From JAWXVD01 sp044425705 (GTDB lineage: Bacteria > Bacillota > Clostridia > Lachnospirales > Lachnospiraceae), in NCBI GenBank assembly GCA_044425705.1, contig JAWXVD010000142.1, forward strand, positions 1-8,577: 8,577 nt of DNA, in the 5' to 3' direction. Below, piece after piece: positions 1 through 6,369 of the stretch (position 1 is its first letter; the number at the start of each line of letters is the position of its first letter). The position numbers and the translations under genes are program-made. Below the pieces are notes generated by a model, which saw nothing but the letters and a program-made list of their open reading frames with translations, was not told the origin of the DNA and ran no database searches.

Positions 1-1447
1 CCCAGGAGAAAGACTGTCATTCTTAGAACAAGATCATTTTAAGTATGATGAATTTAGTGTACTTGATACAGTTATTATGGGTAATCAACGTCTTTACGAT
101 ATTATGAAAGAAAAAGATGCCATCTATGCGAAAGAAGACTTTACTGATGAAGATGGTATTCGTGCTAGCGAATTAGAAGGTGAATTTGCAGAGATGGATG
201 GATGGGAAGCAGAATCTGATGCCGCTATGTTATTGAATGGTCTTGGTATTCCTACTGATGTTCACTATTCTGTGATGGGTGATTTAACTGGTAATGAAAA
301 GGTAAAAATCTTACTTGCAAAAGCCTTATTTGGTAATCCAGATATTTTATTACTTGATGAACCTACTAACCATTTAGATTTAGATGCCATTGCTTGGTTA
401 GAAGAATTCTTAATCAACTTTGATAATACTGTTATCGCAGTGTCCCATGACCGTTACTTCTTAAACAAAGTATGTACCCATACTGCGGACATTGACTATG
501 GAAAAATCCAGCTGTATGCTGGTAACTATGATTTCTGGTATGAGTCAAGTCAATTAATTGTAAAACAAATGAAAGAAGCCAATAAGAAGAAAGAAGACAA
601 AATCAAAGAATTACAAGAATTTATTTCTCGTTTCTCTGCCAATGCTTCTAAATCAAAACAAGCTACGTCACGTAAGAAAGCATTAGAAAAAATTGAACTG
701 GATGATATGAGACCATCAAGCCGTAAATACCCATACATCGACTTTAGACCTGATCGTGAAATTGGTAATGAAGTGCTTACCGTAGATGGCATCTCAAAAA
801 CAATCAATGGTGAAAAAATTCTTGATAATGTTTCCTTTATTTTAGGACGTGAAGATAAAGTAGCCTTTGTTGGTAGCAATGAAACAGCGAAAACAACATT
901 ATTTAAAATCATTACTGGTGAAATGGAACCAGATGAAGGAACTTATAAATGGGGTGTAACAACTTCTATGGCTTACTTCCCTAAAGATAGTACAGAAGAA
1001 TTTGACAATGAATACACAATCGTAGATTGGCTTACTGGCTACTCTCCTGTAAAAGATGTAACATATGTACGTGGCTTCCTTGGCCGTATGCTTTTTGCTG
1101 GTGAAGATGGCATCAAAAAAGTTAAGGTATTATCAGGTGGTGAAAAAGTACGTTGTCTTCTTTCAAAAATGATGATTTCAGGTTCTAACTGTCTCGTGTT
1201 AGATGAACCATCTAACCATTTAGATATGGAATCTATTACTGCTTTAAATAATGGTATGATTAAATTCCCTGGTGTGGAATTATTCTCTTGCCACGATCAT
1301 CAAGTAGTACAAACTACTGCTAACCGTATTATGGAAATTTTACCAAATGGTATCTTAATTGATAAAATTACTACTTATGATGAATACTTAGCAAGTGATG
1401 AGATGGCTAGAAAACGTACTGTATATACAGCCAGTGCTACAGAATAG
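1..1447 (+). CDS. ykpA: ABC-F family ATPase, YkpA/YbiT type (5'-truncated)
   Basis: The reading frame is open from base 2 through the first ATG at 77, so the gene starts before the window; roughly 50-60 N-terminal residues, including the first Walker A, appear to be missing. ABC-F proteins are soluble twin-ATPase proteins that act on the ribosome, not transporters. Visible in order are the NBD1 Q-loop (FLEQDHF, bases 20-40), a degenerate NBD1 signature LTGNE (284-298), Walker B/D-loop LLLDEPTNHLD, H-switch SHDRYF, the charged inter-domain linker including FSANASKSKQATSRK, then NBD2 with an altered Walker A GSNETAKTT (872-898), a good signature LSGGEK, LVLDEPSNHLD and SCHDHQ. The linker wording and the C-terminal TYDEYLASDEMARKR match the YkpA/YbiT subgroup as I remember it, and the altered motifs are largely a subgroup trait. 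It lacks resemblance to the antibiotic-resistance ABC-F groups. A terminator follows directly. The family is certain; orthology to ykpA is inferred. Confidence 0.93.
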   Translation, partial: PGERLSFLEQDHFKYDEFSVLDTVIMGNQRLYDIMKEKDAIYAKEDFTDEDGIRASELEGEFAEMDGWEAESDAAMLLNGLGIPTDVHYSVMGDLTGNEKVKILLAKALFGNPDILLLDEPTNHLDLDAIAWLEEFLINFDNTVIAVSHDRYFLNKVCTHTADIDYGKIQLYAGNYDFWYESSQLIVKQMKEANKKKEDKIKELQEFISRFSANASKSKQATSRKKALEKIELDDMRPSSRKYPYIDFRPDREIGNEVLTVDGISKTINGEKILDNVSFILGREDKVAFVGSNETAKTTLFKIITGEMEPDEGTYKWGVTTSMAYFPKDSTEEFDNEYTIVDWLTGYSPVKDVTYVRGFLGRMLFAGEDGIKKVKVLSGGEKVRCLLSKMMISGSNCLVLDEPSNHLDMESITALNNGMIKFPGVELFSCHDHQVVQTTANRIMEILPNGILIDKITTYDEYLASDEMARKRTVYTASATE

Positions 1448-1460
1448 AATACTACTAATA

Positions 1461-1495
1461 AATAAAGAATCTATCCATTAGGTTCTTTATTTTTT
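1461..1495 (+). terminator. Rho-independent terminator after the ABC-F gene
   Basis: A 12-bp stem (1461-1472 with 1480-1491, one G-U wobble) closes a 7-base loop, and the right arm runs into a T tract. It lies 14 bases after the ABC-F stop codon and 24 bases before the Shine-Dalgarno of the PHP gene. The stem is A/T-rich, so some read-through into the PHP gene is plausible; no clear promoter was seen in the short space after it. Confidence 0.85.
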
Positions 1496-1518
1496 AATGA
1501 AAAAAGATGCTTTGAAAT

Positions 1519-1523
1519 GGAGG
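1519..1523 (+). promoter_or_regulatory. Ribosome-binding site that sets the PHP gene start
   Basis: GGAGG sits 5 bases before the ATG at 1529. The earlier in-frame ATG at 1517 overlaps this site and has no ribosome-binding site of its own, so 1529 is the better start. Confidence 0.8.
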
Positions 1524-1528
1524 AAATT

Positions 1529-2401
1529 ATGAATCAAGTTGACTTACACGTACACTCTACTACCTCAGATGGTACTTTTACCCCTACTGAACTAGTAGAT
1601 TATGCTATTGAAAAAGGGCTAACTGCTTTTGCCCTAACAGATCACGATACCATTGACGGTATTCCAGAGGCTGTCAAATATGCTAATGAAAAGAAAAAAG
1701 AAGGCTATACTTTAGAAGTGATTCCTGGCGTGGAGTTATCGAGTGAATATGAGAAAAAAGACATTCATATCGTAGGACTTTTTGTAGACTTAAACCGCCC
1801 CGCCTTCACCAATAAAATGCAAGAATTTGTAGATGCCAGAATTGGTCGTAATAAATTAATGTGCGAAAAATTAACAGCTGCCGGTCTCCCTATGACCTTT
1901 GATGAACTGACTGCTCACTATCCTGGTGCTGTGATTACTCGTGCCCATTATGCTAATTTTATGCTAGAAAAAGGCTATATCTCTTCTAAAAAAGAAGCCT
2001 TTGAGCGTTATATCGGTGATTACTGCCCTTGCTTTGTCTCTCGTGAAAAGGTAACACCTGTAGATGCTATCCAGTTGATAATATCTGCCCATGGTATTCC
2101 TATTTTAGCACATCCAACACTTTATCATTTAGGTAGTGAACAGCTAGAAGTATTAGTTAAAATGTTAAAAGAAAATGGTCTTGTTGGTATCGAAGGATTA
2201 TATTCCACTTATACCTCTTCTGAAGAAAACCAAATAAAACGTCTTGCAAAAAAATACGATTTGCAAATTTCTGGAGGCTCCGATTTCCACGGTGCTACCA
2301 AAGATAAACTAGACTTAGCTTGTGGTTATGGAAATCTTTTTGTTCCTGAAGAAATTCTTACTAATTTGAAAGCTGTAAAAAAGGAGTTATATTGTGACTA
2401 A
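1529..2401 (+). CDS. PHP-domain phosphoesterase, TrpH/YciV (RNase AM) type
   Basis: This 290-residue protein has the full set of PHP metal ligands: HVH at residues 7-9, D14, TDHD at 37-40, E69 in PGVEL, H80 in DIH, RAH at 138-140, LAHP at 193-196 and SDFH at 251-254. Order, spacing and length fit the TrpH/YciV group. Characterised members hydrolyse 3',5'-nucleoside bisphosphates or act as a 5'-3' exoribonuclease on short RNAs (E. coli RNase AM), with a trinuclear metal centre in the cytoplasm. Which activity applies here cannot be told from sequence. There is no polymerase or other fused domain. The last 8 bases overlap the start of the Cof-type phosphatase gene, so the two are probably co-transcribed and translationally coupled. 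The start is chosen from the GGAGG site; the alternative ATG at 1517 would add only four residues. Confidence 0.9.
   Translation: MNQVDLHVHSTTSDGTFTPTELVDYAIEKGLTAFALTDHDTIDGIPEAVKYANEKKKEGYTLEVIPGVELSSEYEKKDIHIVGLFVDLNRPAFTNKMQEFVDARIGRNKLMCEKLTAAGLPMTFDELTAHYPGAVITRAHYANFMLEKGYISSKKEAFERYIGDYCPCFVSREKVTPVDAIQLIISAHGIPILAHPTLYHLGSEQLEVLVKMLKENGLVGIEGLYSTYTSSEENQIKRLAKKYDLQISGGSDFHGATKDKLDLACGYGNLFVPEEILTNLKAVKKELYCD
2381..2386 (+). promoter_or_regulatory. Ribosome-binding site for the GTG-started Cof phosphatase gene
   Basis: AAGGAG lies inside the end of the PHP gene, 7 bases before the GTG at 2394. It supports the GTG as the true start, since the next residues (TKILFTDLDGTLL) already form the N-terminal strand and HAD motif I. 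Confidence 0.8.
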
Positions 2402-3209
2402 AATACTATTTACTGATTTGGATGGTACCTTATTACTTTCTACTAGTAAAATTTCTCCATCCATGAAAGAAGCATTAACTGCTATGATTGCTGCTGGACA
2501 CACACTGGTTCTCTCGTCTGGTCGCCCCTTAAACAGTATTATTTCTGTGAAAGAGGAAGCAGGATTAGATTTTCCAGGGATTTATATTATTGCAAATAAT
2601 GGAGCTACCATTTACAATTGTGACACCAAAGAAATTATTGCAGAAAAACGTCTTGCCCTAGAAGATGTGGACTATCTATTAAACGCAGCTGCTAATCGGA
2701 ATCTACACATGCAAACATATTCTGATACTCATATTATTTCTCGATTTGAAACAGATGAACTAAAGGGATATCACAAAAAAATCAAGTTGCCTTATATTGT
2801 ACATGAAAATCCTATTTCCCAACTAGAAAAAGGACCTTTCAAAGCACTAGCTATCGATTTAGATTCAAAATCTAATTTAGAAGATTTTAAATCCTCTCTT
2901 CTTACCTATTTAGACAACCGTATCACAGCTATTTTTTCTAATGACCGCTATCTAGAGTTCTTTTCTAGTACTGCTGGTAAAGGAAATGCTTTAGTAGAAT
3001 TATGCGACATCTTAAATATACCTGTTGCAAATTCCATTGCAGCTGGTGATGCCGAAAATGACTTGTCTATGTTACAAGCTGCTGGTACCAGCATCGCTAT
3101 GATGAATGGTGATCATTCCTTAAAAGAGATTGCTGATATTATTACCACAGAAGATAATAATCACGATGGATTAATTCCCGTAATTACACAGTATTTCTTA
3201 AATAATTAA
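2394..3209 (+). CDS. Cof-type HAD-IIB family phosphatase
   Basis: This 271-residue protein carries all four HAD motifs: DLD at 8-10 (nucleophile D8, acid/base D10), SSGR with S42 just before GR in motif II, K196 in the AGKGNAL segment, and GDAEND at 218-223 in motif IV. The long insert between motifs II and III is the C2-type cap seen in Cof/YbiV/YidA proteins. Such enzymes dephosphorylate sugar phosphates, nucleotides, FMN or PLP with broad and overlapping specificity, so the substrate cannot be predicted. It starts with GTG and overlaps the PHP gene by 8 bases, which suggests translational coupling; both partners are phosphoesterases, which is suggestive but not proof of a shared pathway. 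Transcription probably ends at the bidirectional terminator about 85 bases downstream. Confidence 0.92.
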   Translation: MTKILFTDLDGTLLLSTSKISPSMKEALTAMIAAGHTLVLSSGRPLNSIISVKEEAGLDFPGIYIIANNGATIYNCDTKEIIAEKRLALEDVDYLLNAAANRNLHMQTYSDTHIISRFETDELKGYHKKIKLPYIVHENPISQLEKGPFKALAIDLDSKSNLEDFKSSLLTYLDNRITAIFSNDRYLEFFSSTAGKGNALVELCDILNIPVANSIAAGDAENDLSMLQAAGTSIAMMNGDHSLKEIADIITTEDNNHDGLIPVITQYFLNN

Positions 3210-3292
3210 ATTATTATTCCTACTTATCAATATGAGGGATTCACCTAATTTTAATCACTAATTGTTGCTTCTAATAATGCAATAAAAAATTC

Positions 3293-3349
3293 AAAAAAAA
3301 CAACCTACCAACGCTTAAAATTCTTCTAAGGTTTGATAGGTTGTTTTTT
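3293..3349. terminator. Bidirectional terminator between convergent genes
   Basis: The arms 3301-3311 and 3333-3343 pair, extended by an A8 run on the left (3293-3300) and a T6 run on the right (3344-3349), with a short inner helix CTTA/TAAG at 3314-3317 and 3327-3330. Either strand therefore gives a hairpin followed by a U tract. In plus-strand RNA one pair is a C-A mismatch (3308/3336); in minus-strand RNA the same pair is a G-U wobble, so the hairpin should be more stable for leftward transcription. It serves both the Cof phosphatase gene and the small acidic protein gene. Confidence 0.85.
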
Positions 3350-3367
3350 CTATTATCAATTTTTCAT

Positions 3368-3631
3368 TTATCCTTCTACAATCAAGTATCTGCCATCGCC
3401 CACTTCAAATACTTCTTCTGCTTCAAGAATTTCATCTTTATTTACTTCTTCTAAATCGATACCTTCTTCTTCAAAAAATTGCCATACTTCTTCCACAGAA
3501 TCCACTACCACTGCCATACAATCCTCTAGAAAACTTTCTGCTTCCTCCAAACTATGTGCCACTGGCTCTGGAAACAATTGTCCTTGTTTCTTTAAAAAAC
3601 ATGTTAATACTACATCATCATACTCATGCAT
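3368..3631 (-). CDS. Conserved-looking small acidic protein, function unknown
   Basis: This 87-residue protein starts at an ATG preceded by a strong GGGAGG site (3639-3644, 7 bases spacing), so it is very likely expressed. About 26 residues are Asp or Glu against 4 Lys/Arg, giving a strongly negative charge. It has no signal peptide, membrane segment or zinc motif. The pattern alternates short hydrophobic strands (AVVVDSVEEVWQFF, GDGRYLIVEG) with acidic helix-like stretches (SLEEAESFLEDC), and contains two cysteines (C11, C38). It resembles small proteins I associate with Lachnospiraceae genomes, but I cannot assign a domain or function. It follows the Gph-like phosphatase gene by 29 bases on the same strand without an intervening terminator, so it is probably the second gene of that operon, ending at the 3293-3349 hairpin. 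The antisense open frame here lacks family features. Confidence 0.8.
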   Translation of the reverse strand: MHEYDDVVLTCFLKKQGQLFPEPVAHSLEEAESFLEDCMAVVVDSVEEVWQFFEEEGIDLEEVNKDEILEAEEVFEVGDGRYLIVEG

Positions 3632-3638
3632 ACATATT

Positions 3639-3644
3639 CCTCCC
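3639..3644 (-). promoter_or_regulatory. Ribosome-binding site of the small acidic protein gene
   Basis: Read on the minus strand this is GGGAGG, 7 bases before the ATG. It is the main evidence that this short unassigned frame is a real gene. Confidence 0.75.
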
Positions 3645-3660
3645 TTTTATCTTTTCTTGA

Positions 3661-4317
3661 CTATTCAAATAGCGATAATAATTCCATCGGTTCTTCAATA
3701 ATTTTATCTGCCTGATATTCTTCTAATTCTGCACGATCTCTAAATCCCCATAACACTCCAACAGTATATACTCCAGCCGATTTACCTGTTATCATATCAG
3801 TATTCGTATCTCCTATGTAAACCACTTCTTCTGGCATCACTTTTAATCCTTCTTCAATTTGATACACGCCTTCTGGACTTGGCTTCTTTTCCACACCATC
3901 CATACGACCTTGAATCCAATCAAAAGTACCTTTCCCAAACAATGTTTCAATCACTTGAATTGTTTGGCTGTGTTCTTTATTAGATAATACTGCCAACAAA
4001 ATTCCTTTTTTCTTTAACCCCTGTATCAGTTCCGTAATTCCCTCATATGGTTCCACTTGATACATATTATACTCTTTAAACATCACAAGAAACTCACAAA
4101 AAACCTCTTCAAAATGCTCTAAATCCTTATCTCCTGCCTTTTTTAAAGCTCTTTCCACTAATGTTGCTGCACCATCTCCTACAAAATACTTATAGCACTC
4201 CCTTCCAAATGATGGAAAACCAAATTTTTCTAATGCATGATTCCCACAATACTCCAATGCTGGAAGGGAATCTGCCAATGTACCATCTAAGTCAAATATT
4301 ACAAGCCTCTTTTTCAA
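3661..4317 (-). CDS. HAD-IA family hydrolase, phosphoglycolate phosphatase (Gph)-like
   Basis: This 218-residue protein has motif I DLDGTLADS (nucleophile D9, D11), a small helical C1 cap at about residues 18-90, motif II LSNK (S112), motif III lysine in KKPSPE (K145) and motif IV YIGDTNTDM (D170, D174). The following AGVYTVGVLWGFRDRAEL segment is typical of Gph/PpaX-like enzymes. Relatives hydrolyse 2-phosphoglycolate (a DNA-repair by-product), pyrophosphate or other small phosphoesters in the cytoplasm; the exact substrate is not readable from sequence. The start is TTG: it directly precedes the first beta strand and has AAGGAG 8 bases upstream. It is the first gene after a well-formed promoter at 4384-4413 and is followed 29 bases later by the small acidic protein gene, so the two probably form an operon. 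Confidence 0.92.
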   Translation of the reverse strand: MKKRLVIFDLDGTLADSLPALEYCGNHALEKFGFPSFGRECYKYFVGDGAATLVERALKKAGDKDLEHFEEVFCEFLVMFKEYNMYQVEPYEGITELIQGLKKKGILLAVLSNKEHSQTIQVIETLFGKGTFDWIQGRMDGVEKKPSPEGVYQIEEGLKVMPEEVVYIGDTNTDMITGKSAGVYTVGVLWGFRDRAELEEYQADKIIEEPMELLSLFE

Positions 4318-4325
4318 TTTGTACT

Positions 4326-4331
4326 CTCCTT
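4326..4331 (-). promoter_or_regulatory. Ribosome-binding site supporting a TTG start
   Basis: AAGGAG on the minus strand, 8 bases before the TTG at 4317-4315. It decides the start of the Gph-like gene, which has no usable ATG before motif I. Confidence 0.75.
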
Positions 4332-4383
4332 CGTTCCATAAATACTATGCTTACTTTGTCCAATTCATTCCTATCTTTTTTCC

Positions 4384-4413
4384 ATTGTAACATGAATCAT
4401 AAAATACTGTAAA
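4384..4413 (-). promoter_or_regulatory. Sigma-A type promoter for the Gph-like operon
   Basis: On the minus strand, TTTACA (4413-4408) and TACAAT (4389-4384) are separated by 18 bases, and a TG one base before the -10 gives an extended -10. The -10 lies about 65 bases before the TTG start codon. Confidence 0.65.
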
Positions 4414-4453
4414 TTGTTTAATTTGTACAAAAATAATGGCATTAATATAAAAA

Positions 4454-4482
4454 TTGACCCCATTCAATAAATATGATATTAT
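4454..4482 (+). promoter_or_regulatory. Sigma-A type promoter for the AAA_14/DUF4143 gene
   Basis: TTGACC (4454-4459) and TATTAT (4477-4482) are separated by 17 bases, with TG at 4474-4475 making an extended -10. The -10 ends 37 bases before the ATG. The in-frame TTG at 4454 is part of the -35 box, so it would not be in the transcript. Confidence 0.72.
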
Positions 4483-4507
4483 AAAGTCAATCTTATTTTG
4501 TCATAAA

Positions 4508-4514
4508 AAGGAGG
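4508..4514 (+). promoter_or_regulatory. Ribosome-binding site that sets the ATPase gene start
   Basis: AAGGAGG, a near-perfect Shine-Dalgarno, 5 bases before the ATG at 4520. Confidence 0.85.
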
Positions 4515-4519
4515 TCTTT

Positions 4520-5746
4520 ATGTACTATTTAAAAAGAGATTTGGAAAATAAATTTTTGGAAATGAATGGATTTTTTAAAGCTATACTCGTGACTGGTGCA
4601 AGACAAGTAGGAAAGACAACTATGCTAAAAAAATTATCAGAAAATCAAGATAGAACCTATGTTACTCTTGATGATTTAATGGTTCGTGACCTTGCACAAA
4701 ATGATCCTGCCTTGTTTTTTCAAACATATAAACCACCTATTATTATTGATGAAGTTCAATATGCACCTGCGCTTTTTCACCAAATCAAAATAATATGTGA
4801 TAATACAGAAGAACGCGGTTTATTTTGGCTTACTGGCTCCCAGCAATATAATCTAATGGAACAAGTTCTTGAATCCCTAGCTGGAAGAATTGGCATACTT
4901 TCTTTATATAGCCTTTCCAAATCTGAAAAGGGACAATTACCCTATTACCCAAATATAAATTTTACATTACATTCTTTTTTAGAAAGAGAAAAAATTGTTC
5001 CAAAAACAGATATCCATGATGTTTTTGAATACATTTGGCGCGGTGGTATGCCTGATGTACAGACAGCCTCAGAAAATATGCGTACAGAATATTATAACTC
5101 CTATGTAGATACCTATCTCATGCGAGATGTCACTCAGCTTGGTGGTGTAACTGACTCACTTAGATTCAGAAAATTTTTAGTTGCTTGTGCCTCTTTAGTC
5201 TCAGAGCAGATAAACTACAAAACGCTAGCCGATACTGCTGAAATATCACAGCCTACTGCCAAGAACTGGATTAAATTATTAGAAGGACTCGGTATACTTT
5301 ATTTACTGCCACCTTATGCAAATAATCATCTAAAGAGATTAACAAAAACCAGTAAATTATATTTTTGCGACACAGGTTTATGTGCCTATTTGTCAATGTG
5401 GCCTTCAAAAGATACCTTGATGAATGGTGCTGCAAGTGGTCATTTTTTCGAAAATTTTATTATAATTGAACTTCTAAAGCGTATTTCTTATGGAAACGTA
5501 AAAGTAAATATGTACTATTATAGAGATTCTAATGGAAAAGAAATTGATCTACTCCTAGAAAGTAGTGATAAAATACATCCACTTGAAATCAAAAAATCTG
5601 CTAATCCAAATAAACGCGAAATAAAGAAATTTGATGTAATTAATAAAACCAATATGGAAAAAGCAAATGGTGGTATTGTTTGTATGTGTGAAAAATTAAT
5701 ACCAATTGATGAACATAACTATTTTATACCATGTTCCTTATTGTGA
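4520..5746 (+). CDS. AAA_14 ATPase with C-terminal DUF4143 domain
   Basis: This 408-residue protein has an N-terminal P-loop ATPase: Walker A GARQVGKTT at 26-34, Walker B IIIDEVQ at 74-80 and a sensor-like LTGSQ at 104-108. A winged-helix-like middle follows (about 205-265, with YKTLADTAEISQPTAKNWI), as is usual before or within DUF4143. The C-terminus carries a PD-(D/E)XK nuclease-like pattern: E311 in HFFENF, D343 in KEIDLLLE and E356/K358 in LEIKK. These ATPases are widespread, often multi-copy, in anaerobic bacteria and archaea; their cellular role is not established. The gene stands alone, with its own promoter and ribosome-binding site, divergent from the Gph-like operon and convergent with maf. 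No partner toxin, antitoxin or transposase is adjacent. Domain architecture is confident; function is unknown. An upstream TTG at 4454 was rejected as start because it lies in the -35 box. Confidence 0.9.
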   Translation: MYYLKRDLENKFLEMNGFFKAILVTGARQVGKTTMLKKLSENQDRTYVTLDDLMVRDLAQNDPALFFQTYKPPIIIDEVQYAPALFHQIKIICDNTEERGLFWLTGSQQYNLMEQVLESLAGRIGILSLYSLSKSEKGQLPYYPNINFTLHSFLEREKIVPKTDIHDVFEYIWRGGMPDVQTASENMRTEYYNSYVDTYLMRDVTQLGGVTDSLRFRKFLVACASLVSEQINYKTLADTAEISQPTAKNWIKLLEGLGILYLLPPYANNHLKRLTKTSKLYFCDTGLCAYLSMWPSKDTLMNGAASGHFFENFIIIELLKRISYGNVKVNMYYYRDSNGKEIDLLLESSDKIHPLEIKKSANPNKREIKKFDVINKTNMEKANGGIVCMCEKLIPIDEHNYFIPCSLL

Positions 5747-5768
5747 TAACTTACAAAGGTGAACTGAT

Positions 5769-5807
5769 AAATGAAAAGGGCGGCATTTTATTTTACCCTT
5801 TTCATTT
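5769..5807. repeat. Perfect inverted repeat (hairpin) between convergent ATPase and maf genes
   Basis: A perfect 12-bp inverted repeat (5769-5780 with 5796-5807) closes a 15-base, T-rich loop. It begins 22 bases after the ATPase stop codon and covers the last codons and stop of maf (stop at 5790-5788). Neither strand has a U tract right after the stem, so it is not a canonical intrinsic terminator, but it may end or stabilise both transcripts. Confidence 0.6.
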
Positions 5808-6369
5808 CCTGATACAACCTACCAATAGGTAACCCTACCACATTGGCATATTCTCCATGGATTCCTTTTACAAAAGGAGCAAATCCTCCTTGCATTCCAT
5901 AAGCCCCCGCCTTATCCATAGGCTCTCCTGTTTGAATATACCCTAGTATTTCATCTTCATCCATAGGATAAATTTCCACCTTGGTTTCTTCGAAAAACAC
6001 ATTCTGTCCAAATGCTCCATCCTTTTTCCAAAGAAGTGCCACTCCTGTAAATACAGAATGCGCATTTCCCTGCAATTTCTCTATCATCCGAAATGCATCT
6101 GCCTCATCAACAGGCTTTCCCATAATCTCCCCATCACAACATACAATGGTATCAGAACCTATCACAAGAGCATCCTCTTTCATTTCTAATCCATCATAAA
6201 CTTCCTGTGCCTTTTCTAATGCCAACTCCTGCACCACTTCTTCTGGCGCATTCTTTGTAATCACCTCATCCTTTATAGCTGGAATAATCGTAAACTCTAC
6301 TCCTAATAATTCTAATAGCTCTTTTCTTCGTGGCGATTTTGATGCTAATACAATATTTCCTATATCCAT
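5788..6369 (-). CDS. maf: Maf-family nucleoside triphosphate pyrophosphatase
   Basis: This 193-residue protein has the standard Maf length and motifs: LASKSPRRKELL at 8-19, GSDTIV at 71-76 (catalytic D73), GKP at 84-86, HSVFTGVAL at 104-112 and the GEPMDKAGAYGMQG block at 148-161. Maf enzymes hydrolyse dTTP, UTP and modified pyrimidine nucleotides to the monophosphate and pyrophosphate in the cytoplasm. In Bacillus, excess Maf blocks septation. The DKAGAYG wording suggests the dTTP/UTP subgroup instead of the YceF m7GTP subgroup. Its ATG lies 10 bases inside the end of the helicase gene, with GAGGA just upstream (6378-6374), so translation is probably coupled to the helicase. The linkage to a helicase, not to radC/mreB as is common for maf, is a little unusual. 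The 3' end lies in the convergent hairpin at 5769-5807. Confidence 0.96.
   Translation of the reverse strand: MDIGNIVLASKSPRRKELLELLGVEFTIIPAIKDEVITKNAPEEVVQELALEKAQEVYDGLEMKEDALVIGSDTIVCCDGEIMGKPVDEADAFRMIEKLQGNAHSVFTGVALLWKKDGAFGQNVFFEETKVEIYPMDEDEILGYIQTGEPMDKAGAYGMQGGFAPFVKGIHGEYANVVGLPIGRLYQEMKRVK

Noticed and set aside
77..79. ATG as the start of the ABC-F gene
   Set aside because: The frame is open upstream to base 2 and encodes conserved family sequence (the NBD1 Q-loop region), so the true start is outside the window.
550..912. Minus-strand open frame inside the ABC-F gene
   Set aside because: It is antisense to well-conserved coding sequence and shows no family features.
1..1447. 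Antibiotic-resistance ABC-F protein
   Set aside because: The linker and C-terminus match the housekeeping YkpA/YbiT branch; I see no long antibiotic-resistance-domain linker of the Msr/Vga/Lsa kind.
3333..3701. Plus-strand open frame opposite the small acidic protein gene
   Set aside because: Composition is Ser/Thr-rich as expected from the antisense of an acidic gene, it starts inside a terminator arm, and it lacks a ribosome-binding site.
4161..4412. Plus-strand open frame antisense to the start of the Gph-like gene and its promoter
   Set aside because: No ribosome-binding site or family resemblance; the opposite strand has a well-supported gene.
4454..4519. TTG start adding 22 residues to the AAA_14 ATPase
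   Set aside because: The TTG is the first part of a TTGACC -35 box, a good extended -10 lies inside the added stretch, and a near-perfect ribosome-binding site precedes the ATG at 4520.
4520..5746. Toxin-antitoxin or phage-defence cassette centred on the AAA_14 ATPase
   Set aside because: No partner gene, repeat or mobile-element remnant adjoins it; one ATPase alone does not support a system call.
5981..6199. Plus-strand open frame within maf
   Set aside because: Antisense shadow of the conserved Maf motifs.
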